From Candidatus Fermentibacterota bacterium (lineage in GTDB: Bacteria; JAFGKV01): a stretch of DNA of 30,902 nucleotides. How positions within the stretch are numbered: the first letter of the stretch is position 1; each line of letters opens with the position of its first letter. The stretch lies in contig JAUXFG010000034.1 in NCBI GenBank assembly GCA_030620115.1, forward strand, positions 1 through 30,902, written 5' to 3'. The notes beneath the pieces are model-generated. The model did no database searches. It saw nothing but the letters and a program-made list of their open reading frames with translations, and was not told the DNA's origin. Of the stretch, positions 15,116 to 22,846 are shown piece after piece. A program made the translations under genes and the position numbers.

Positions 15116-16924
15116 ATGACACGTGCACCGCGGAGAAGAGAAGAGACCCCGGAATACGATCGGTGGGACCTAGAGGCCCTGTATCCCACGCTGGAATCGT
15201 GGGAGCAGGATTTCAAGAAAACGGAGGCGTTTCCTGAAAAGATCAGCCGCTGGTCCGGCATGCTATCCGAATCAGCCGGACAGCTCACCTCTGCGCTCAC
15301 GCTTCTTTTCCAGCAGAGAAGACTGCTGGCCAGGATCTACGCCTATGCCCACCACAAACGCGACGAGGATCTCAGCGTCAGCCGGCATCAAGACATGATC
15401 TCACGCATAACCGGGAGAACGACCGCATATGAGGCTGCCGCAGCATTCATCACTCCTGAGCTACTGGCCGTGGAGCGCGAAACCATGGATGCCTGGCTTG
15501 ACACCGAAGGGCTGAAGCCGTACAGGTCGTGGCTGGAGGATATCCTGCGGTTTCGTCCACATACGCTCAAGCCAAAGGAGGAACAACTGCTAACGCTGGC
15601 TCTCGACCCTCTCGGGGGCTTTCAGAGAGCATTCTCCATGCTCGACAACACCGATCGCCCCCAGCGATTGCCGGTTGTCGCCGATGAGCATGGCAACAAG
15701 ATCAAGATCACCAACGCGAATCTGAATCTCCTCCTCCAGTCACGCGCCAGGCCTGTGCGAAGAGGCGCCTTTCAAGGCTTTTATGGAGAGCTCAAAGGCA
15801 ACACCAATACACTCGCTGCGCTTCTCGACGGCCAGGTGAGGACCCATTGCTTCTTGGCGAAGGCCCGGAACTATGGCTCCGCAATCGAAGCTTCTCTCTT
15901 CAGGGACGGGGTCGACGTGGTCGTGTACGACTCCCTCATCTCTACAGTGCACAGCTTCCTGGGGCCCTTCCGTGAATACCTCGAGATCAAAAAGCGCCGG
16001 TTAGGCTTAGATGCCATGCATGTGTATGATATTTTGACGCCTATCGCAGATGTCCCCGATCGAAGATTTACGTTTGATGAGGCAAAACAGCTCACACTGG
16101 AAGCCTCTGAACCCCTTGGATCCGAATATGTTGAGATCCTTCGAGGTGGTTTTGACAACAGATGGGTGGATCGATACGAGAATATTGGAAAAAGGTCCGG
16201 GGCGTATTCTGGAGGATGCTATGACTCGTACCCCTACATCCTTCACAACTTCAACGGCACGCTGACCTCGGTGTTCACCCTGGCCCACGAAGCAGGGCAT
16301 TCCATGCATAGCTGGTTCTCATGGAATAATCAGCCCTATCACACGGCGAAGTATAAGATATTAGTGGCGGAAGTGGCATCCATCACGAATGAGATGCTCC
16401 TCGTGGACCACCTTCTCAAATCATCCCCGGAGGATAAGGAGCGGGCTTACCTCCTCGATCATCTGCTCTCTCGTTTCAGAGCCGTGATCTTCCGACAGAC
16501 CATGTTCGCCGAATTCGAAAAGAGAATACACGAGCAGATCGAGAAGGGTGATTCCCTTACGGTCGACTACCTTAATGATACGTATTTCGCACTGACGAAA
16601 CTCTATCATGGAGATGTAATAGAGAACGATCAAGAAGATGAACCAATTATGTTGGAATGGGGCCGTATTCCCCACTTCTTCTACGATTTCTACGTATACA
16701 AATATGCCACAGGCATGGCAGCCGCAGTGGACATATCATCGAGGATTCTCTCTCGAGAGCCAGGCGTGGTCGATGACTACTTCTCATTCCTCAAGTCAGG
16801 AGCGAGCAAGCCTCCCTTGGATCTCTTGAAGGACACGGGGGTCGATCTCACCACCGAACGCCCGGTGAAGTCCGCTCTTCTGAGAATGCAGGAACTCGTT
16901 CAGGAGCTGGCCAGTCTCGTCTAG
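15116..16924 (+). CDS. pepF: Oligoendopeptidase F (M3 family)
   Basis: Cytoplasmic zinc metallopeptidase that degrades short peptides. The zinc site HEAGHSMHS begins at His391 and the distal Glu ligand lies in VAEVASITNEMLL about 26 residues later. The upstream RWDLEALYPTLESWE and the downstream family block DEPIMLEWGRIPHFFYDFYVYKYATG are typical of PepF. The length of 602 aa is full. A ribosome site (GAGGGAG, 15104-15110) precedes ATG 15116. The gene stands alone, with the repeat-rich gap upstream and hairpins downstream separating it from the convergent MutL-like gene. Confidence 0.95.
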   Translation: MTRAPRRREETPEYDRWDLEALYPTLESWEQDFKKTEAFPEKISRWSGMLSESAGQLTSALTLLFQQRRLLARIYAYAHHKRDEDLSVSRHQDMISRITGRTTAYEAAAAFITPELLAVERETMDAWLDTEGLKPYRSWLEDILRFRPHTLKPKEEQLLTLALDPLGGFQRAFSMLDNTDRPQRLPVVADEHGNKIKITNANLNLLLQSRARPVRRGAFQGFYGELKGNTNTLAALLDGQVRTHCFLAKARNYGSAIEASLFRDGVDVVVYDSLISTVHSFLGPFREYLEIKKRRLGLDAMHVYDILTPIADVPDRRFTFDEAKQLTLEASEPLGSEYVEILRGGFDNRWVDRYENIGKRSGAYSGGCYDSYPYILHNFNGTLTSVFTLAHEAGHSMHSWFSWNNQPYHTAKYKILVAEVASITNEMLLVDHLLKSSPEDKERAYLLDHLLSRFRAVIFRQTMFAEFEKRIHEQIEKGDSLTVDYLNDTYFALTKLYHGDVIENDQEDEPIMLEWGRIPHFFYDFYVYKYATGMAAAVDISSRILSREPGVVDDYFSFLKSGASKPPLDLLKDTGVDLTTERPVKSALLRMQELVQELASLV

Positions 16925-16972
16925 AACGTAGATAGTCCATACCGGCTCTTGGTCGCTTTGTGGCGCGGAATC

Positions 16973-16993
16973 GACCACGCGAGCCGCGTGGTC
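16973..16993. terminator. Possible terminator hairpin after pepF
   Basis: GACCACGCG (16973-16981) and CGCGTGGTC (16985-16993) form a perfect 9-bp GC-rich stem with a 3-nt loop, 49 bases after the pepF stop. There is no T-run, so if it terminates it is not a canonical intrinsic terminator. It lies between two convergent genes. Confidence 0.4.
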
Positions 16994-17054
16994 TGATATG
17001 GATAGTATCCAATTCTGGTCTTGTTCCTACGCTCTGCGTTTCCCCTCTTCTGCT

Positions 17055-17084
17055 GACCTCTGACCTCTGTCTTCTGACCTCTCC
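17055..17084. repeat. Three copies of CTGACCTCT
   Basis: CTGACCTCT occurs at 17055-17063, 17062-17070 and 17076-17084, a simple pyrimidine-rich direct repeat in the pepF / MutL-like intergenic region. No function is evident. Confidence 0.5.
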
Positions 17085-17085
17085 A

Positions 17086-17128
17086 GCCCGAAGGGGCGGC
17101 TCAGTTCCGTGCGGAGTCGCGGAACTGA
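17086..17128 (-). terminator. Paired hairpins just downstream of the MutL-like gene
   Basis: On the minus strand, immediately after the stop (17131-17133), TCAGTTCCG and CGGAACTGA (17120-17128 with 17101-17109) form a perfect 9-bp stem. A second hairpin with a CTTCGG-type loop follows (about 17086-17098). No U-run is present, so this is terminator-like by position and structure only. Confidence 0.4.
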
Positions 17129-17130
17129 CC

Positions 17131-19983
17131 CTAGTCGCTGATCATCAGCATGGGGCGCTGAACCCCCGCGCGAATCTGCGTCCTCCCAATAAGGCTGGCA
17201 TACCGACCTTGGGCGCTGCGAAGGAATGATCGATGTGCCTCGTTCATCTCAATGCGCCCAAATCCTTCGGTAAGCACAAGACAGAAGGGGATGTCTTCAT
17301 CCCCAGTGAGCGCAACGCCAAGCTCAGAACCTCCAAACCTGACCCAGTCGATATTGTCGAGGGAGGGCGCCACAATACCTGAAGCGCCGGTTTCGGCGCA
17401 TCGCCTCAAAAAATCCTCGCCCACCGGCTCAAAGCACACCACTACTTTGCCTTTGATGGCTTCCCACTGGAATTCCTTCTCGCCAAAAAGCACAATCTCC
17501 CCGCTTGCCTCCGGCCCAAAGCCGATGATTCCTGGGAGAATTGAGCCTCTGCCAACGATTTCGGCGGAAAGGTGGTTCTCAACAACATCCACCGTTCCCT
17601 GCACAAACGCGCGCAGAACGATGGGCTTGATGTCATACTGGATCACCACGTTTCCATGAGTGGTATCTATCTTCTTCAATGTCCCTGTGCAGGGAGCAGA
17701 AATGGGAAGCCTTGCGCCGGAGCCTCTCACGAGCTGCTCACCCTTCTGTACGAAATCACCAACCTTGAACTCGAGACGATTCTGGATGTGTTTCGGCTTG
17801 ACATGCAGGTACTTCGCGATCTCGACGACCTTGGGATCAAGACTGTGGTCCTGGATCTCTCGCAGAATCACAAGGCCCGTCGGTTCGATCTGCACAACTT
17901 TTCCTCTCACCGGAGAGTTACAATAGTAGTGTCCTCCCAGAACCATTCCCTGATACCTGAACATCCTTTGCCCTATATTCACCTCATCACCGACCTCCAC
18001 CAAGATCCCTCTTTCGATCTCGTCAGGCGAGAGCTCATGATCGTAGCCGACCAGTCTCTGCATATCCACGATGTACAAGCGCGGCGGGGTGAACCGATTC
18101 TGACCAATAAGGCTGTCCGGCGCAACCTGATCGCCTGTTCGCACGAAGATTTCCCCCTCGTAGGGCAGCTCCCTCTTGAATCGATAGGTCCCGCTGACAA
18201 TATCCCCTGGAGACATTTGGATCTGTGAGCAAAACTGAACCTCGGATGTGCCGAACCCTGGAATCCCGTAGGATGAGAGGGATCGATCCATGGCCCCCTC
18301 GCCACGCCCCCGGCAATCAAAAAGAACGGGCAGCTTCGTAGTGAGGTCGGACTCTGTATCATGATTCTGCAGGCAAAGCTTCTTCCCGAGCACCATGGTG
18401 AACTTCCCGCCGTCAGGAAGGTAGAGGACATCGCCACCCAGGATATGATGCTCCCTGTCTCGATCCATATCCCGAACGGTAAGCGCCACCTTCGACGGGT
18501 TGATGTCTCCGGTGGGCGCAACAACATAGCCGATCTCCTCGAGGCACTCTCTCTCGAACAGATCGAGCGCCAGAGCAGAATCGATGGTGGAGAGAACACC
18601 AAGATGTGGGCTCTTGAAGAAGCGATCTATGGCGATTTTCGTGATCCCACATGGCCTGAATCCATCAACCAATATCCTCAATGCCTGCTCCCGGGTCTTC
18701 GTATGAGCAAGGACTCCGCCGGTGCCGATGATCGTATCAATATCCGAGACCTGAAATAGACTCTGCATGTCAAGACCATAGAATAGCTCTTGGAAAGGGT
18801 CATAATCCTTGCGCTTCCGCATACGATCGAGAAATCCCAGGGTCGCGATAGAGAAGTTGATCTCCCTATGTTGCTTCCAGGCAAGCTCGATCCCTCCGAT
18901 TGCCAGGGCGTGCTCAACAAGAAATTCTCCCTCTGATTGCGGCACGTAGGTTGGCTGGAGCATCTTATTCGAGAGATAGTTCCTGACATCGCTTTCAGAG
19001 AACTGGTCGGGTAGATCCGCCATGATTCTTTCCGATCCGGCGTTGGCCATCGTATTGCAGATCGAATAGCTCATTCCGATATTCGCGGCAACCGTTCTCG
19101 TATAATCCCCGTAGATATTCGAAAATATATCTGTCGTTGCTCCGCCGATATCCACCATAACGATGTTGACCGCGCGCTTCTCGGAATAGAGCTTCAAGAT
19201 ATTCTCCACGCCAGTCGGCGTTGGGATGATCCCTCTGCTCACAACCTTCTTCATCTCCGCGTAGCCCGGCGCTCTCTCCATAACATGATTCATGAACAGA
19301 TCAAGGATTTTTGCCTTCGCTGACGCAGTATTCAACTCGAGGAAATTGGGCCGTATGTTGTCGGCATAATGAACAGTGAACTTCTCATCGAGCGCCCGCG
19401 ATATGAATCTTCGTGCATCGATGTTCCCGCAGAAGATCAAATGGTTCCGCGCGGCTTCGTCAAATTTCGGTCTTGGATTTGCGAGGCTAAGGATTTCAGC
19501 CAATCGAACCAGGTTTGCTATGTCTCCTCCATCAATGCCGCCGGCCATGAGTATCAGGTCGGGGTGAAGATCCCTGATGAGTCTCATCTTATGGATGGCT
19601 GGAATCCTATCATCTATGGTGAACCTCTTGAGGATGACCGCACCTGCCCCATACGCCGTGATATCCGCAGCCTTGCCTGTATCCACGGACGTGAGCCCGA
19701 ACACGAGCATCTGAAGCCCCCCTCCCGCGGAACTCGTGGTGAGATAGGGAACCTTGAAGGCTTCAGCTTCATCGAGCAGATCAACGCCGGCACGTTGCTC
19801 CACGAGTCTGACGGCTTCCTTCACGCCAATACGCACATCCTCTCTTGGTTTCTCCACCGTTGTCGGCACCTCAACCTGGCAAGAAAAACGGTATTCTCCC
19901 GCTTGTTTGGTAATCAGAAGCGCCTTGGTGGTTGTACTCCCTATGTCGGTAATGAGCATCGTATCGAGATTGATATCGCCCAT
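17131..19983 (-). CDS. MutL-like (GlmL-type) ASKHA ATPase with a long C-terminal extension
   Basis: A 950-residue protein. The N-terminal half is the MutL/GlmL family of actin-fold ATPases found beside B12-dependent glutamate mutase and thought to reactivate it: LITDIGSTTTKALLI (about 10-24, phosphate 1), TSSAGGGLQMLVFGL, ILMAGGIDGGD, MVDIGGATTDIFS (phosphate 2) and TIIGTGGVLAH (adenosine). The C-terminal part (about 590-870) has repeated beta-rich blocks such as GDEVNIGQ, GKVVQIEPTGLVILRE, KVGDFVQKGEQLVRG and GTLKKIDTTHGNVVI, which look like biotinyl/lipoyl-type or sandwich-hybrid folds without an obvious modification Lys. The frame is open to 20088, but GGAGG six bases before ATG 19983 marks the start. 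No mutase genes are adjacent. The family call is firm; the partner is unknown. Confidence 0.85.
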   Translation of the reverse strand: MGDINLDTMLITDIGSTTTKALLITKQAGEYRFSCQVEVPTTVEKPREDVRIGVKEAVRLVEQRAGVDLLDEAEAFKVPYLTTSSAGGGLQMLVFGLTSVDTGKAADITAYGAGAVILKRFTIDDRIPAIHKMRLIRDLHPDLILMAGGIDGGDIANLVRLAEILSLANPRPKFDEAARNHLIFCGNIDARRFISRALDEKFTVHYADNIRPNFLELNTASAKAKILDLFMNHVMERAPGYAEMKKVVSRGIIPTPTGVENILKLYSEKRAVNIVMVDIGGATTDIFSNIYGDYTRTVAANIGMSYSICNTMANAGSERIMADLPDQFSESDVRNYLSNKMLQPTYVPQSEGEFLVEHALAIGGIELAWKQHREINFSIATLGFLDRMRKRKDYDPFQELFYGLDMQSLFQVSDIDTIIGTGGVLAHTKTREQALRILVDGFRPCGITKIAIDRFFKSPHLGVLSTIDSALALDLFERECLEEIGYVVAPTGDINPSKVALTVRDMDRDREHHILGGDVLYLPDGGKFTMVLGKKLCLQNHDTESDLTTKLPVLFDCRGRGEGAMDRSLSSYGIPGFGTSEVQFCSQIQMSPGDIVSGTYRFKRELPYEGEIFVRTGDQVAPDSLIGQNRFTPPRLYIVDMQRLVGYDHELSPDEIERGILVEVGDEVNIGQRMFRYQGMVLGGHYYCNSPVRGKVVQIEPTGLVILREIQDHSLDPKVVEIAKYLHVKPKHIQNRLEFKVGDFVQKGEQLVRGSGARLPISAPCTGTLKKIDTTHGNVVIQYDIKPIVLRAFVQGTVDVVENHLSAEIVGRGSILPGIIGFGPEASGEIVLFGEKEFQWEAIKGKVVVCFEPVGEDFLRRCAETGASGIVAPSLDNIDWVRFGGSELGVALTGDEDIPFCLVLTEGFGRIEMNEAHRSFLRSAQGRYASLIGRTQIRAGVQRPMLMISD

Positions 19984-20102
19984 GCCGCCCTCCTGGTTTG
20001 ACGTGGGAATCGTTGGGTTCTCGTAGATGAATACCCAAAGTGGTTCGTTTTGTCTCCTGGATCCTCCCTGCCACACTGGTTCTTCCACGAATTCCTGGAT
20101 TC

Positions 20103-20142
20103 ATAAATCTCTAGTAAATCCATAGATTTAGTGGAGATTTAT
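20103..20142. promoter_or_regulatory. AT-rich inverted repeat upstream of the MutL-like gene
   Basis: ATAAATCTC (20103-20111) and GAGATTTAT (20134-20142) are exact inverted repeats, with a nested TAAATC/GATTTA hairpin between them. The site is 120 bases upstream of the chosen start at 19983 and is the most AT-rich spot in the region. It could be an operator or the end of a repeat; no promoter boxes are claimed. Confidence 0.3.
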
Positions 20143-20364
20143 CACACCCATCGTCCTGACCTGAAACTTCCTCCCCACTTCCATGTTGAATGTTGAATGT
20201 TCGATTCGTCACGGCGTAGTCGATAGACGAAGACGGATGTTCGATGTTCAAACCTCCCCCAAACTTTCCCTCCCCTCCTCCCAAAAACCTCATCGCGAGC
20301 TTCATCGGGAGCCTCATCGATTTCCCAAAAATCCCTTCCCAGATTTCTTCAATTCATACCAAAG

Positions 20365-20578
20365 GGCCACGGTCTCTCGTGGCCGCCGTTGGCGCAAATA
20401 CCTCCGGACGTGACGGAGCACGTCCCTCCACTACACAATACGCTCACATCCCCCGCTGGAGGGCCATGCTCCGTCATGGCCGCCGTTGGCGCGAATACGA
20501 CCGGACGCGACGGAGCGCGTCCCTCCATAGGACAATACCTACACATTCCCCGCTGGAGGGCAATGCTCCGTCATGGCC
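20365..20578. repeat. BIME-like REP array, left segment (five hairpins)
   Basis: Alternating REP and inverted REP hairpins. The plus units are at 20365-20384, 20462-20481 and 20559-20578; the inverted units are at 20406-20425 and 20503-20522. A plus unit reads GGAG, then GGCCATG, loop CTCCGT, CATGGCC. The inverted unit read on the minus strand is GGAG, GGACGTG, loop CTCCGT, CACGTCC. The plus-plus period is 97 bp. The stems covary: GGACGTG/CACGTCC at 20406 becomes GGACGCG/CGCGTCC at 20503. A GGAG tetranucleotide 5' to each stem is the expected RAYT recognition mark. The rest of the 20089-20651 gap holds simple repeats and no gene. Confidence 0.85.
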
Positions 20579-20651
20579 ATTGATCTCGCGACACAGTACT
20601 TTGGAAGCGCTGGTTTCATAGGCGGCTCCATACCCTACCGGGAAATGAACA

Positions 20652-21131
20652 ATGGCTGAAGCGCTACGAAGACGCCGCTCTCCCGTGCATTACCCACCTC
20701 GCATTGACCATGATCGCCCCATCATCATTTTCCTCACCGTGTGCACCGCGGCAAAGAAACCAATCCTGGCAAATGACGAGACACACAATCTTCTCCTGAG
20801 CGCTTGGAGTGACGCTCGTGCCTGGCTCGTCGGCCGTTACGTCATTATGCCCGATCACGTGCATCTGTTCTGCGCTCCAGGTTCGATGGATGCTACAACT
20901 CTGGCTCGATGGGTCCGGTATTGGAAAACATTGGTATCCCGCCGGTGCCCACGGCCTCAAGAGCAACCGATATGGCAGAAATCATGCTGGGACACGCAGC
21001 TCCGCCGTGGCGAAGCATATGCCGAGAAGTGGGAGTACGTGCGGCATAATCCCGTCAGAGCCGGGCTGTGCGAGGATCCCGAGGCGTGGCCATACCAAGG
21101 CGAAATCAACGTTCTGGCCTGGAGAGATTGA
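20652..21131 (+). CDS. REP-associated tyrosine transposase (RAYT, Y1/HUH family)
   Basis: A 159-residue single-strand DNA transposase of the TnpA-REP type. The HUH motif is His69-Val-His71 (MPDHVHLF). The catalytic tyrosine is probably Tyr129 in WEYVRHNPVRAGL, the family's Y-x3-N-P block. Such proteins cut and join REP hairpins carrying a 5' GTAG or GGAG. Here the gene lies inside an array of GGAG-marked hairpins (20365-20578 and 21138-21545). The protein is intact and at the short end for the family. ATG 20652 has no clear Shine-Dalgarno sequence. It is probably a domesticated or semi-mobile gene maintaining the REP family. Confidence 0.92.
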   Translation: MAEALRRRRSPVHYPPRIDHDRPIIIFLTVCTAAKKPILANDETHNLLLSAWSDARAWLVGRYVIMPDHVHLFCAPGSMDATTLARWVRYWKTLVSRRCPRPQEQPIWQKSCWDTQLRRGEAYAEKWEYVRHNPVRAGLCEDPEAWPYQGEINVLAWRD

Positions 21132-21137
21132 AGGCTC

Positions 21138-21545
21138 GTTGTCATGGTCGCCGTTGGTGCAAATACCCCCGGACGTGACGGAGCACGTCCCTCCACAGGA
21201 TAATACGTACACATCCCCCGCTGGAGGGCCACGGTCGCTCATGGCCGCCATTGGCGCAAATACTTCCGGCCGCGATCCGCCGGCTGGCGGACATCCCTCC
21301 ACAGGATAAGACGTACACATTCCCCGCTGGAGGGCCATGCTCCGTCGTGGCCGCCGTTGGTGCAAATACCTCCGGACGTGACGGAGCACGTCCCTCCACA
21401 GGATAAGACGTACACATTCCCCGCTGGAGGGCCATGCTCCGTCATGGCCGCCGTTCGTGCAAATACAACGGACGCGACGGAGCGCGTCCCTCCACAGCAC
21501 AAGACGATCACATTCCCCTCTGGAGGGCCACGGTCTCTCGTGGCC
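21138..21545. repeat. BIME-like REP array, right segment (eight hairpins)
   Basis: A degenerate half unit (GTCATGGTCGCCGTTGG, about 21141-21157) is followed by the inverted unit 21171-21190, plus 21227-21246, a divergent inverted unit about 21266-21299 with a nested TCCGCC/GGCGGA hairpin, plus 21333-21352, inverted 21374-21393, plus 21429-21448, inverted 21470-21489 and plus 21526-21545. The period is 96-97 bp apart from one 106-bp interval at the divergent unit. The linker text (CCGTTGGYGCAAATAC and ACACATTCCCCGCTGGAG) is conserved with the left segment. No gene is seen here before 21743. Confidence 0.85.
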
Positions 21546-21742
21546 GCCGCCACCGCTAACCCACAGATATCGATCGAAGGCCTCACCTACTCGGCTCCCA
21601 GATGGTCATTGGTACACAAACACTAGTCTTGACCGCCTGCGAATCGGAGATGAGAATGCGGGCCACATCGAAACCTATTGAACGAAACATTAGCGTGCAA
21701 CACGAATGCACCGCACACGCTACCGGCTCTGGGGAGAACGAG

Positions 21743-22846
21743 ATGGCAACAAGAACGACCATGCGAGTGGGCATACTGACCGGGGGCGGTGACTGTCCCG
21801 GGCTCAATGCCGTCATACGTGCCGTGGCCAAACCAGCCATGAATGAGCACAATGCTCGTATCATAGGAATCGAAGATGGATTTGAAGGACTGGTTGAGGG
21901 ACGGATGCGTGAACTCACGAATCGAGATGTCTCAGGGATCCTGAATCTGGGAGGAACCATTCTTGGGACGTCCAACAAAGGTGATCCCTGGCACTATCCC
22001 ACCGAAAAAGTGGACGGTTCCATTGAGATCGTCGATACATCACATCGTGTGCTGAGGAATTACAGGCGCTGGGGTCTCGACGTACTCATTGCCATCGGCG
22101 GTGATGGCACCATGAATATCTGCCACCAGTGTGGACAGTTGGGCATGAACATAGTCGGCGTTCCAAAGACCATAGACAACGATCTCATGAGCACGGATCT
22201 GACCTTTGGGCATGACACCGCAGTACATATCGCCACCGAGGCCATCGACCGGCTACACACCACTGCCTCGTCTCATCATCGAGTCATGGTGATTGAGGTC
22301 ATGGGCAGGTATGCGGGGTGGATTGCGCTGTCGGCTGGGCTGGCGGGAGGAGCAGACATCATACTGATCCCCGAGATCCCTTTCCGGTGGGATTCAATCT
22401 TCAGGAAAGTTCGGGAACGCAGCTTCCAGGGGAAGCGGTTCAGCATTGTCTGTGTGGGGGAAGGAGCACAATGCCCCGATGTCGGCGAAATCGTAAAGAG
22501 CTACGACGTCAAGCGCACGGATGCAAAACAGCTCGGCGGTGTCGGCGAATTCGTCGCCAGAAGGATCACGGAAGACGCCGACTTGGAGACACGTGTAACG
22601 GTTCTTGGTCACCTCCAGCGCGGCGGCTCCCCCACGGCATTCGACCGCATCTTGGCCACAAGACTCGGCGCCAAGGCCATTGAGTTGGCTGCGCAAGGGC
22701 AATTCGGCGCCATGGCCGCCCTCAAGGCGAATGATATCGTCTCGGTCCCCATTGAGGAGGCAATCTCGCAGCTCAAACTCGTCCCTCCTGATCATCAGAT
22801 CGTGCGGGCTGCCCGCGCCGTGGGCACCAGCTTCGGAGATGAGTGA
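21743..22846 (+). CDS. pfkA: 6-phosphofructokinase, predicted ATP-dependent
   Basis: Phosphorylates fructose 6-phosphate to the 1,6-bisphosphate in glycolysis. Family marks are GILTGGGDCPGLNAVIR (10-26), AIGGDGT (117-123), PKTIDNDL (141-148), VMGRYAGWIAL and LGHLQRGGSPTAFDR. Gly122 at the E. coli 104 position points to ATP rather than pyrophosphate. Lys142 at the 124 position is the residue of PPi-type and of Streptomyces-like ATP enzymes, so this is a group III-type enzyme, probably without classical allostery. The length of 367 aa fits. The frame extends upstream to 21602, but GGGGAGAA (21731-21738) before ATG 21743 and the start of homology favour 21743. The 3' end overlaps the radical SAM gene by 8 bases. 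Confidence 0.94.
   Translation: MATRTTMRVGILTGGGDCPGLNAVIRAVAKPAMNEHNARIIGIEDGFEGLVEGRMRELTNRDVSGILNLGGTILGTSNKGDPWHYPTEKVDGSIEIVDTSHRVLRNYRRWGLDVLIAIGGDGTMNICHQCGQLGMNIVGVPKTIDNDLMSTDLTFGHDTAVHIATEAIDRLHTTASSHHRVMVIEVMGRYAGWIALSAGLAGGADIILIPEIPFRWDSIFRKVRERSFQGKRFSIVCVGEGAQCPDVGEIVKSYDVKRTDAKQLGGVGEFVARRITEDADLETRVTVLGHLQRGGSPTAFDRILATRLGAKAIELAAQGQFGAMAALKANDIVSVPIEEAISQLKLVPPDHQIVRAARAVGTSFGDE

Noticed and set aside
20365-21545. CRISPR array
   Set aside because: The period is regular, but the linkers between the hairpins are conserved rather than unique spacers, the repeats alternate in orientation, and a RAYT rather than cas genes is present.
20957-21586. Several overlapping 90-170 codon open frames in the REP array
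   Set aside because: They are translations of the repeat unit itself, giving repeated peptide strings. They are explained by the array.
21602-21742. Upstream extension of pfkA
   Set aside because: The extra 47 codons precede the family's N-terminus, and a clear ribosome site stands before ATG 21743.
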